NCBI RefSeq assembly: GCF_008520305.1
Contig: NZ_ML703270.1
Coordinates: forward strand, 38,005 to 102,004
Length of the DNA: 64,000 bases
Source: Mesorhizobium sp. SARCC-RB16n
GTDB lineage: Bacteria; Pseudomonadota; Alphaproteobacteria; Rhizobiales; Rhizobiaceae
Direction of reading: 5' to 3'
Shown: one piece after another, positions 19,428 to 26,770 of the stretch
How positions within the stretch are numbered: position 1 is the first letter of the stretch
Layout: every line of letters starts with the position of its first letter
The notes under the pieces: generated by a model
The model's database searches: none
The model's input: only the letters and a program-made list of their open reading frames with translations
What the model was told of the DNA's origin: nothing
Made by a program: the position numbers and the translations under genes

Positions 19428-19437
19428 AAAGCGCTTT
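19428..19437. promoter_or_regulatory. AglR operator, site 2
   Basis: AAAGCGCTTT repeats the 10-bp core of site 1. The wider match TTAAAAGCGCTTTGA is an imperfect palindrome. It sits about 19 nt before the aglR GTG, in or near its leader, consistent with autoregulation. The two sites are about 220 bp apart, so DNA looping is possible. Confidence 0.7.
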
Positions 19438-19455
19438 GAGGCAGGGAGGCCTCTC

Positions 19456-20478
19456 GTGAACCTCAAGCAACTCGCGCACATGCTGGCGCTTTCCCAGACA
19501 ACGGTAAGCCGGGCACTGAACGGCTATCCCGAAGTCAACGAGGAAACCCGCAGGCGCGTCATGGACGCCGCCAAGCGCCATGGCTATCGCCCCAATCCGA
19601 GCGCGCGCCGGCTGGCCACGGGCAAGTCTGGAATGATCGGCTACGTGCTGCCGACGGGAGCCGCCGTCGACATCGACCCGCACTTCGTCGAATTCCTGTC
19701 CGGCCTGGGCGACTATGCCCGCTCGCACGATCTTGACCTGGTGCTGTCCCCGGCTGATGCCGACGATCAGGAGACGACCTACCGGCGTATCGCCGCCAAC
19801 CGGCAGGTCGATGCCATTTACATCTCTTCGCCCAGGCCCGCCGACCGGCGTGTGGCGCTGGTCAACACGCTGGGCATTCCCTTCATCGTCCACGGCCGCA
19901 GCGAGGGCTCGGGTTTCGACTATCCCTATCTCGATATCGACAATGAGGGCGCCTTTCACGAGGCGTCCCGGCTGCTTGTCCAGCTCGGCCACCGGCGCCT
20001 GGCGCTGATCAACGGAGATGACAGGGAAACCTTCGCCATTCATCGCGAGCGCGGCGTGCGCCGGGCGCTGGCCGCAAGCGGCCTGAGATTGGAAAATCGC
20101 CATGTCTGTTCCGTCGTCATGACCGAGGAGAACGGCTATCGCGCCGCCCGGCGCCTGCTCGAACAGGACGGCGCGCCGACGGCAATCGCCTGCTCCAGCC
20201 TGATCATGGCGCTCGGCGTCGTGCGCGCGGTGCGTGATCTCGGGCTCAGCATTCCCGGCGACGTGTCGCTGATTGCCCATGACGACGTCTTTCCCTGGCT
20301 GAAGCCGGAGAATTTTTCCGTGCCGCTGTCGACGACGCGCTCGTCGATCCGGCTAGCCGGCGCACGCATCGCCGAGCGGCTGGCGGCGCGGATATCGGGA
20401 CTCGAGGAGGGCGCGCGCGGCGAAGTCTGGCCGGTCGACCTGGTGGTCAGGGGATCGGTCGCCGGCGCGCCGGTTTAG
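19456..20478 (+). CDS. aglR: LacI-family repressor AglR
   Basis: The protein has 340 residues. Its N-terminal helix-turn-helix reads LKQLAHMLALSQTTVSRALNG, with the hinge helix around NPSARRLATG. A periplasmic-binding-protein-like effector domain follows. The start is GTG at 19456 with GGGAGG before it. It is divergent from aglEFGAK, and two matching palindromes lie between them. It most likely represses the operon until an alpha-glucoside or derived sugar is present. This order is the same as in Sinorhizobium. Confidence 0.88.
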   Translation: MNLKQLAHMLALSQTTVSRALNGYPEVNEETRRRVMDAAKRHGYRPNPSARRLATGKSGMIGYVLPTGAAVDIDPHFVEFLSGLGDYARSHDLDLVLSPADADDQETTYRRIAANRQVDAIYISSPRPADRRVALVNTLGIPFIVHGRSEGSGFDYPYLDIDNEGAFHEASRLLVQLGHRRLALINGDDRETFAIHRERGVRRALAASGLRLENRHVCSVVMTEENGYRAARRLLEQDGAPTAIACSSLIMALGVVRAVRDLGLSIPGDVSLIAHDDVFPWLKPENFSVPLSTTRSSIRLAGARIAERLAARISGLEEGARGEVWPVDLVVRGSVAGAPV

Positions 20479-20586
20479 CGATCAAGTTTCAATCACTCTG
20501 CGTTCGATCCCCAAATGCTAACCTTGTCGGCCAAAACCGAGGCTCCCATTAACGTCGCTTTAGCCAGCCTACTCCAACATGGGCCG

Positions 20587-21240
20587 ATGAATACCGATCA
20601 GCCCGGCACGGTTTTCGGCCGACGCGGACGCAAGAGTCGCGCCCGGGCTGTACTGACGGACCGCAGCGCGAGACCGACGCGCGTCGTCGGTCATGTCGCA
20701 TGTCTGTTTGGTTTGGCGAGCCTTTTGCCGGCCGTCATAGGCACTATCTTCTGGACGCTGCCAGGCATCGAGAAGCTGAACGCCGAGGCCGCTCGGGCGG
20801 AACAGAAGGTGGTCGAAATTGTCAACCAGCCGATTACCCATCTGCCCCGCTCGGGGCCAGTGTCGGAGTTTTCACCAGGTTGGTTTCATCCGGGAGCCAC
20901 GAAGCCGGACTTCAACAACGTCGATATCCGCGCCACACAGGAACTTACCTATGATGGCCACGTCACGTCCGATCTGAACCCCTCCGAAATGTTCAACGGA
21001 CGTGAACTCGAATTCAACACGATGACCAAGTACTTCTATACTGACCGAACACTGCCGAAAAAGCGGCTGTCTGAAGCCGAAATGGTCGAGATCAACGGTC
21101 TCTATCGCGTCATCGGCGGCGATGAGTATGGCGTCTTGACGCGATGGGCGGCGGTGATTGGGTTGGCTGCCGTCGGGTTTTGTCTTGGAGTCGCCTTGCT
21201 TCTGCTATTGCTTCGGAGCCGGCGACTGGTCACAGGTTGA
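20587..21240 (+). CDS. Uncharacterised bitopic membrane protein
   Basis: About 217 residues. A basic N-terminus (GRRGRKSRARAV) precedes one membrane segment at about 36-58, then about 120 outer residues, then a second membrane segment near the C-terminus with a run of leucines and a short RSRR tail. Both ends should lie in the cytoplasm with the middle part in the periplasm. No cysteine or enzyme motif is seen in the outer part. A longer start at 20515 is possible, and no ribosome binding site is convincing for either. I do not recognise the family. It stands between aglR and the convergent protease gene. Confidence 0.55.
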   Translation: MNTDQPGTVFGRRGRKSRARAVLTDRSARPTRVVGHVACLFGLASLLPAVIGTIFWTLPGIEKLNAEAARAEQKVVEIVNQPITHLPRSGPVSEFSPGWFHPGATKPDFNNVDIRATQELTYDGHVTSDLNPSEMFNGRELEFNTMTKYFYTDRTLPKKRLSEAEMVEINGLYRVIGGDEYGVLTRWAAVIGLAAVGFCLGVALLLLLLRSRRLVTG

Positions 21241-21294
21241 TCGATACGGTTCGCTCGCCGCAGATCGACGAAATCGACGCCTGAAGCGAAAAGC

Positions 21295-22734
21295 CTACTC
21301 CCTCGCGGCCTCGGCCGCCTTAAGATCCAGCAGCCCATAGCCGAAATCATTGTCGCGTCCCTTCGGGCCTAGATCCTTGGCGGTCGCGGCAAGCGCCTTC
21401 TCGATGTCGTCGGCCGAGCGGTCGGGCGCGGCGTGGATGAGATTGGCGATGGCGCCGCTGACGATCGCCGCGGCGAACGAGGTGCCCGTAACGACATCCG
21501 AGCCGGCGCCGCTCGGCGCCACCATCTCGACGCCCGGCGCCGAGATGAAGACGTAGGCGCCGCGATTGGCCTGCGGCATCAACCCGTCCTTGGCGTCGGT
21601 GGCCGTCACCGCGATGACGCCGTCGAAAGCGGCCGGATAGCCATACGGTGCCTTCGGACCGTTGTTGCCGGCGGCAGCGACCAGCACCATGCCGAGCGCG
21701 CGCGCGTTGCGGCAGGCGGTGCCGAGCAGGTCGTTTTTCGGGCCGACGAAGCTCATGTTGATGATGCTGACATTCTGGTCCGCCGCCCAGTCGAGCGCCG
21801 ACAGGATGACGTCCATGGTCGACTTGCCGCCCTCGAAGGCGCGCGCATGGTAGATCCTGGCGCCCGGCGCCATGCCTTCAAGCGCGCCGACGCCGGCGAT
21901 CAGGCCATCGACCGAAGTGCCGTGATCGCGCTTTTCGATCGGCACGTCCGGCATGGCGTCGAACTGCGCGGCGATGACGCCGGCCAGAGCCGGATTGCTG
22001 TCGTCGATGCCGGTATCGATGACGGCGACACGCACGTTTTCGCCGCTGGCCTGTTTGGCGTCGAGCACGATGTGGTCGAAAGCATAGTTGACGATGCTGG
22101 CCGCCTGCTGCAGCGAATAGATGTGGTTGGGCTCGCGGCGCTGGGTGCGGCCGTCGGCGGCAAGCTGCGCCAGCACGACGCCGACCGGGCGGCCGTCGGG
22201 AATGCCGAAGCGCACCAAAGTGCTGCCGAGCAGCCGGGACTGGCGCTGTGAGCGCACTTCAAGGCCGAAGGAGGCGGCGATCTGCTGCACGGCGCCGGCA
22301 TCGCCATTAACGGTCACCAGCACCTCGTCGGGCACGAACTCGCCGGTCACGGCGCGCGGCGGCTGAACGGCGATGAGATCGGTCGGCGAGACGATCGGGC
22401 CACCCGGTGGCGAACCGGCCTGGTTGCCTCCAGGGGGTGTCGCGGGCTCCGGCTGTGGTGGCGGCGCCGGTGCGGGAGGGGCGACCGGGTTGGGGAAGAG
22501 GTCGACAATCAAGGCGGGCAGAAAAACGGCGCCGGCCTGGGCTGCACCCGAGCCGCCCTTGGTGCCGCCCCTGGCCTTGACACATTCGGCCGCCGTCGCA
22601 TTGGCCTCTTTGCTGCAATCGATTTTCGTCCGGTCTGGATTGGCATCGTTGGTCTGCGCCGACGCAGGCACGGCGGCGATTGTCATCGCCGCCGCAAGGA
22701 TAGCCGCAAATCGAATGACCGCCTCAGCCGCCAT
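21295..22734 (-). CDS. Secreted subtilisin-like serine protease (S8)
   Basis: The protein has about 479 residues. A signal peptide ends near VPASAQ, and a proline/glycine-rich linker spans about 85-115. A propeptide-like region (about 133-205) is followed by the S8 domain. The catalytic triad appears as VIDTGID (Asp), KRDHGTSVDG (His) and GTSFAAAIVSG (Ser). It should act in the periplasm or outside the cell. The ATG at 22734 lies 11 nt inside the end of the anti-sigma gene, and a TTG at 22737 is an alternative. Coding with an ECF sigma factor and its anti-sigma factor suggests the protease is a partner or output of that switch. Confidence 0.87.
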   Translation of the reverse strand: MAAEAVIRFAAILAAAMTIAAVPASAQTNDANPDRTKIDCSKEANATAAECVKARGGTKGGSGAAQAGAVFLPALIVDLFPNPVAPPAPAPPPQPEPATPPGGNQAGSPPGGPIVSPTDLIAVQPPRAVTGEFVPDEVLVTVNGDAGAVQQIAASFGLEVRSQRQSRLLGSTLVRFGIPDGRPVGVVLAQLAADGRTQRREPNHIYSLQQAASIVNYAFDHIVLDAKQASGENVRVAVIDTGIDDSNPALAGVIAAQFDAMPDVPIEKRDHGTSVDGLIAGVGALEGMAPGARIYHARAFEGGKSTMDVILSALDWAADQNVSIINMSFVGPKNDLLGTACRNARALGMVLVAAAGNNGPKAPYGYPAAFDGVIAVTATDAKDGLMPQANRGAYVFISAPGVEMVAPSGAGSDVVTGTSFAAAIVSGAIANLIHAAPDRSADDIEKALAATAKDLGPKGRDNDFGYGLLDLKAAEAARE

Positions 22735-23392
22735 CAACAGGTTTCCTTCCCTCGATCACAGTCTCCGCGAAAGGCTGGGCGGCAATAAGGCCGCGCAGCT
22801 TCTCGTAGTCGGCGGCGGTCGTCGCCGGAATGGCGAGCCTGAAGACGCCGTCGGCGGTCGGTCCGCCGATGATCTTGAGCTTGTTGGTATCGAGGAAGAC
22901 GGCAATATCGGCCATCCTTGCATCCGGCTTGAACTTGACCAGCGCGAACGGCATCTTCGCCAGGTCGTCTTCAGTGCCGGCGATCTCGAAATTCCCGCCC
23001 TTGCCGCCAGGCTGCACCAGCGACTGTACCGCGATCAAGACAAGCAGGACCGCCGCCGCCGCCCACGCGACGCCGACCGGCACAGCCATGAAGCGGCCCC
23101 AGGCCCGCGTCAGCCAGGACGCGCTTGCCGGCGCTCGGGCCGACCCTGCCTCGGCGTCCAGCGCCTTGGCGAAGCGGCTGAGTGCATCGGCCGGCGGGCG
23201 GATCGCTTCGTTGGCGGCTGATGTGCCGGAGAATTCGGCCTCGGCCTCGCCAAGGGCGGCAAGTGCGGAGGGATCGCTGGCCAGCCATTCCTCGACGGCT
23301 TCCAGCTCCGAACCTTCTAGGGACCCGTTCAGGTAGAACGGCAGCAGCGTTTCCATTTCGTCGCGGCGCGACATCTTTTCAGCGGCGCTCAT
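22724..23392 (-). CDS. Anti-sigma factor with a propeptide-like outer domain
   Basis: The product has 222 residues. The N-terminal part (METLLPFYLNGSLEGSELEAVEEWL) resembles the sigma-binding helices of anti-sigma factors but lacks the zinc-binding cysteines. One membrane segment lies at about 103-124. The outer domain contains FALVKFKPDARMADIAVFLD, a GVFRLAIP strand and a final helix, the beta-alpha-beta-beta-alpha-beta order seen in subtilisin propeptides and I9 inhibitors. Its ATG overlaps the sigma factor stop (ATGA). It should hold the sigma factor inactive at the membrane. The likeness of the outer domain to a protease propeptide is a pattern judgement. Confidence 0.75.
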   Translation of the reverse strand: MSAAEKMSRRDEMETLLPFYLNGSLEGSELEAVEEWLASDPSALAALGEAEAEFSGTSAANEAIRPPADALSRFAKALDAEAGSARAPASASWLTRAWGRFMAVPVGVAWAAAAVLLVLIAVQSLVQPGGKGGNFEIAGTEDDLAKMPFALVKFKPDARMADIAVFLDTNKLKIIGGPTADGVFRLAIPATTAADYEKLRGLIAAQPFAETVIEGRKPVDGG

Positions 23393-24015
23393 GGCCACCC
23401 CCTGTCGTAACCGGCGGCCTTCAGGGCCTCGCCGAGTTTCTTGCGGGCGTAGAACATCCGGGTCTTGACGGTGGCGACCGGGATGCCGAGCACATCGCCG
23501 ATCTTGGTCACTGACTGCCCGTGATAGTAGGCAAGGTCGATCACCGTACGGTGCTCTTCCGGCAAGGCATCGATGAAGCGCCGCAAGGCAGCGGCCTTGT
23601 CCTCCTTCATGGTGACGACTTCCGGCGTGTCGGCGCTGTCGGGCACCGCGGCGGCGGCCTCGTCGTCGATCCAGTCTTCCTTCTTCTTGCGCAGCAGCGA
23701 GAGCGCCTTGAAGCGGGCGATGCCGAGCAGCCATGTCGAGACTTCGGAGCGTCCCTCGAAGCCCGGCGCCTGTCGCCACAGTTCGAGGAACACCTCGTTC
23801 GCGATATCGTCAGCCATCATTTCCGATCCCGTCTGGCGCGCCACGAAGCGGTAGATCCGCGCGTGGTGACGCATGAACAGGAGCCGCACGGCAGCCCGGT
23901 CGCCCTTCGCGACCCGGTCGACGAGCGCGCGATCGGTCTCCGTCGCCGCGGTCATGGCCGGTCGAGCCGCCTGGCTCCTGTCTGCTCTGTCGCCGATCGG
24001 TCCAAAAAGGTTCAT
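23389..24015 (-). CDS. ECF-family RNA polymerase sigma factor
   Basis: This 208-residue sigma-70 family protein has region 2 with DDIANEVFLELWR and STWLLGIARFKAL, and region 4 with LPEEHRTVIDLAYYHGQSVTKIGDVLGIPVATVKTR split over the usual helix-turn-helix. The ATG at 24015 has GGAGG directly against it, so an ATG at 23955 is a real alternative. It is followed by the overlapping anti-sigma gene and then the S8 protease. The regulon and trigger are unknown; envelope or proteolytic stress is a guess from the neighbours. Confidence 0.85.
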   Translation of the reverse strand: MNLFGPIGDRADRSQAARPAMTAATETDRALVDRVAKGDRAAVRLLFMRHHARIYRFVARQTGSEMMADDIANEVFLELWRQAPGFEGRSEVSTWLLGIARFKALSLLRKKKEDWIDDEAAAAVPDSADTPEVVTMKEDKAAALRRFIDALPEEHRTVIDLAYYHGQSVTKIGDVLGIPVATVKTRMFYARKKLGEALKAAGYDRGWP

Positions 24016-24072
24016 CCTCCGCCAAGGAATTTTCGGAGGCTAACCGAAGAGCGGGGACGTGGCCAGAGCATC

Positions 24073-24125
24073 CCTTCTCTCCGTTTCACGGGGAGAAGGC
24101 GCCGGCAGGCGGATGAGGGGCGGCG
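24073..24125 (-). repeat. Half RIME1-like palindromic element
   Basis: CCTTCTCTCCGT and ACGGGGAGAAGG form a hairpin at 24073-24099, followed by GCCGGCAGGCGGATGAGGGGCGGCG split over 24101-24125. This is the inverse complement of the left half of the full element found inside xdhC at 42943-43068. It lies between the sigma factor promoter side and the stop of the phosphatase-like gene, 12 nt after that stop. Confidence 0.8.
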
Positions 24126-24137
24126 CCGGCCGCCCGA

Positions 24138-24977
24138 TCAGGTGAGAAAAGCCTTCGCCTTCATCGTTGCCGGTACCGGCACGCCGAGACGGCTCAAGAT
24201 GGTCGGCGCCAGTTGCAGCTGGTCAAGCAACACATCTCCCTCCGGCCCTTTGCCTTGTCCGAAATAATACAGGGCAAAATCCTGCATCTCGTCGTCATGG
24301 CCGCCATGGTGGCCGCGATCGGTCTGGCCGTGGTCGGCGGTGACCACGACCTCGTAGCCGGCTTCGATCCAGCCCGGCAGGAAGGCTGCCAGCATGCCGT
24401 CCATGGCGTAGCAGGCATGGTCCATCTCATGGCAGTCATGGCCGAAACGGTGGCCCATCGAGTCCAGCGTGCAGGTGTGCAGGATGCCGTAGTCGATGCC
24501 GTGGCGCCGGGTGAGCATGCTCAGCGTCGCGAACAGGTCGACATCGCTCGGTGTCATCTGGTTCTTGAGATTGTAGCCGGTCATGGTGTGGAAGCGGCCA
24601 TGCGTGATCGGGCCGCCCGGCTCGTCATATTCCATGTTCTCGACGAGGTCGAACGGGTAGGAGCGGAAGAATTCCGACCAGTAGGAGTGGGTGACGGCAC
24701 CGGTCTTGCCGCCGGCCTTGCTGACTTCCGAGAAGATGTCGGGCTGCCCGACGCGAAACCGGTTCTCGTTGGACAGGATGCCATGCACCTGCGGCGACAC
24801 GCCGGTGTGGATCGAGGCGTAGCAGCAGGCCGAGGTTGACGGCAGCACCGAGCGCATCTTCCACACCCGCGCCTCGCCCGACTGCACCCAGCCTTCGAGA
24901 TTGCCCATCAGCCGGCGCCAGTTGCGGTAGGGAACGCCGTCGAGGATGATCAGCAGAAGCTTGGTCTTGAGCGCCAC
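24138..24977 (-). CDS. Alkaline-phosphatase-superfamily hydrolase (phosphodiesterase-like)
   Basis: The protein has about 279 residues. LLLIILDGV carries the first metal-binding Asp, SVLPSTSAC carries the probable Ser/Thr nucleophile region, HGILSNENRF and VVVTADHGQTDRGHHGG carry the later metal ligands. These match type I phosphodiesterases and related enzymes of the superfamily. No signal peptide is seen. The GTG at 24977 has GGAG at good spacing; ATGs at 24989 and 25025 are alternatives. It lies 84 nt after a peptide-type binding-protein gene on the same strand, so it may act on the imported compound. The substrate is unknown. Confidence 0.7.
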   Translation of the reverse strand: MALKTKLLLIILDGVPYRNWRRLMGNLEGWVQSGEARVWKMRSVLPSTSACCYASIHTGVSPQVHGILSNENRFRVGQPDIFSEVSKAGGKTGAVTHSYWSEFFRSYPFDLVENMEYDEPGGPITHGRFHTMTGYNLKNQMTPSDVDLFATLSMLTRRHGIDYGILHTCTLDSMGHRFGHDCHEMDHACYAMDGMLAAFLPGWIEAGYEVVVTADHGQTDRGHHGGHDDEMQDFALYYFGQGKGPEGDVLLDQLQLAPTILSRLGVPVPATMKAKAFLT

Positions 24978-25060
24978 GGGCTGCTCCATGCGATTGTGTG
25001 TCGAAACGAGTGCGCCGCGTGTCATCAGGACACGCGGCGCTTTTCACTATGTAATGGATG

Positions 25061-26650
25061 TCAGGCGTTCAGCCAGCATTCGCCGAGCGCGTAACCGTCC
25101 ATCATTTCGCCGTTCGGGTTCTTGACCCAGCCGCTGATCTTGTTGGTGGCGGCGGCGTCGATGAACTGGTTGAAGAAGGGCACGATCAACCCGCCTTCGT
25201 CGCGCATCATCACGGCCATGTCGTGATAGATCGCCTTGCGCTTGGCATGGTCGAGCTCGGCACGGGCCGTGAACAGCATCTTGTCGAACTCCGGCCGCTT
25301 GAAGCGCGTGTCGTTCCAGTCGGCGGTCGAGACGTAGCCGGTGGAATACATCTGGTCCTGCGTCGGGCGCCCGCCCCAGTAGGAGAGCGAGAAGGGCTGC
25401 TTGTTCCAGACTTCGGACCAGTAGCCGTCGCCGGGCTCACGCTTGATCTCGATCTTGATGCCGGCCTTGGCCGCGCTCTGCTGATAGAGTTGGGCGGCGT
25501 CGACGGCGCCGGGGAAGGCGACATCCGATGTGCGCAGCAGGATGGAGCCGCTATGGCCCGACTTCTTGTAGGCGGCCGCGGCCTTTTCCGGATCGAACTT
25601 GCGCTGCTCGATGTCGGTGGAAAACAGCGGATAGGCTTCGTTGATCGGGAAGTCGTTGCCGACCGAGCCGTAGCCGCGCAGGATTTTTTCCAGCAACTCG
25701 TCGCGGTCCATGGCAAGCTTCAGCGCCAGCCGCAGGTCGTTGTTGTCGAAGGGAGCGGTGTCGCAGAACATGTTGAACGGGTAGTAGCCGCGCCCCGACA
25801 CGTTCTCGATGGTGACGCCCGCGATGCGCTTGACCAGATCGACCACTTTCGGCTCGACCCGGTTGATGAGGTGAACCTGGCCGCCCTGCAGCGCGGCAAG
25901 CCGTGCAGTGGCATCGTTGATGACGACGATCTCGATCTGGTCGGCGTGGCCGGCCTTGTCGCCGCGCCAGTAATTGGCGAAGCGCTCGCCGCCATGGCGC
26001 ACGCCCGGCTGGTTGACGGTGACCTTGTAGGGACCGGCGCTGATGCCGGCATTGGGATTGTCCTTGCCGCCATTCGGCTGGATGACGAGATGGTAGTCGG
26101 CCATCAGATAGGGGAAGTCGGCATCGGCGTCGCCGAGCGTGACCACCACTTCCTTGCCAGCCGGCTTGATCGTCTTGATGTTCTTCAGCACGCCCAACGC
26201 ACCCGACTTCGACTTCTCGTCGGCGTGGCGCTCGAGCGTGGCAGCAATATCCTCCGCGGTCACGGTCTTGCCATTGTGGAATTCGATGCCGTCGCGCACC
26301 TTGATGGTCCAGGTCTTGGCGTCCGCCGAGGCGCCGATCTCCTGCGCGATCAGGTTCTCGACGCCACCTTCCGGGGTCAGGCGGACAAGATATTCGCCCC
26401 ACTGCTTGCTGAAACTGTAGGTGACCTGGCTGAGGTTCAGCGCCGGGTCGAGGCTGTTGGTCGATTCACCGCCCTGCAGGCCGGCCTTGATGATCCCGCC
26501 CTTCACCGGGCTCTGTGCGAAGGCCTTCCCGGCCAGCGTCGTTGCCAGCGCGGCAGACACACCCAGTGCCGCGGTGCGGCCAAGAAAGTCGCGACGCGAT
26601 ATCCGGCCCTTGCCAGCGAGTTCAGCGAGATGGTCGAGTTCAGTCTTCAT
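25061..26650 (-). CDS. Oligopeptide-type ABC binding protein, copy 1 (Tat exported)
   Basis: This 529-residue family 5 solute-binding protein has the twin-arginine signal SRRDFLGRTAALG, an export peptide ending near AFAQ, and typical blocks such as WTIKVRDGIEFHNGKTVTAED split across about 105-125. It is a close full-length paralogue of the protein at 30237-31823. It lies downstream of the fused ATPase gene and is preceded by its own 120-nt gap, so it may be expressed separately. The family carries peptides, nickel chelates, opines and glycosides; the ligand here is unknown. Confidence 0.83.
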   Translation of the reverse strand: MKTELDHLAELAGKGRISRRDFLGRTAALGVSAALATTLAGKAFAQSPVKGGIIKAGLQGGESTNSLDPALNLSQVTYSFSKQWGEYLVRLTPEGGVENLIAQEIGASADAKTWTIKVRDGIEFHNGKTVTAEDIAATLERHADEKSKSGALGVLKNIKTIKPAGKEVVVTLGDADADFPYLMADYHLVIQPNGGKDNPNAGISAGPYKVTVNQPGVRHGGERFANYWRGDKAGHADQIEIVVINDATARLAALQGGQVHLINRVEPKVVDLVKRIAGVTIENVSGRGYYPFNMFCDTAPFDNNDLRLALKLAMDRDELLEKILRGYGSVGNDFPINEAYPLFSTDIEQRKFDPEKAAAAYKKSGHSGSILLRTSDVAFPGAVDAAQLYQQSAAKAGIKIEIKREPGDGYWSEVWNKQPFSLSYWGGRPTQDQMYSTGYVSTADWNDTRFKRPEFDKMLFTARAELDHAKRKAIYHDMAVMMRDEGGLIVPFFNQFIDAAATNKISGWVKNPNGEMMDGYALGECWLNA

Positions 26651-26735
26651 GTCCTACCCCTTGTTGAAAACAACGTCACACCAGTGGCGCCCGTCCAAAG
26701 GAGGTGTGGCGCCCTAGTGTTGCATGCGGATGACG

Positions 26736-26760
26736 GCCGCCATCTCCCCTGGTTGGCGGC
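26736..26760 (-). terminator. Hairpin after the dppDF-like gene
   Basis: GCCGCCA and TGGCGGC pair over 7 bp around an 11-nt loop, 11 nt after the stop of the fused ATPase gene on the minus strand. No T run follows. It may reduce read-through into the second binding-protein gene or protect the upstream mRNA end. Confidence 0.35.
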
Positions 26761-26770
26761 TGCTGGCTGG

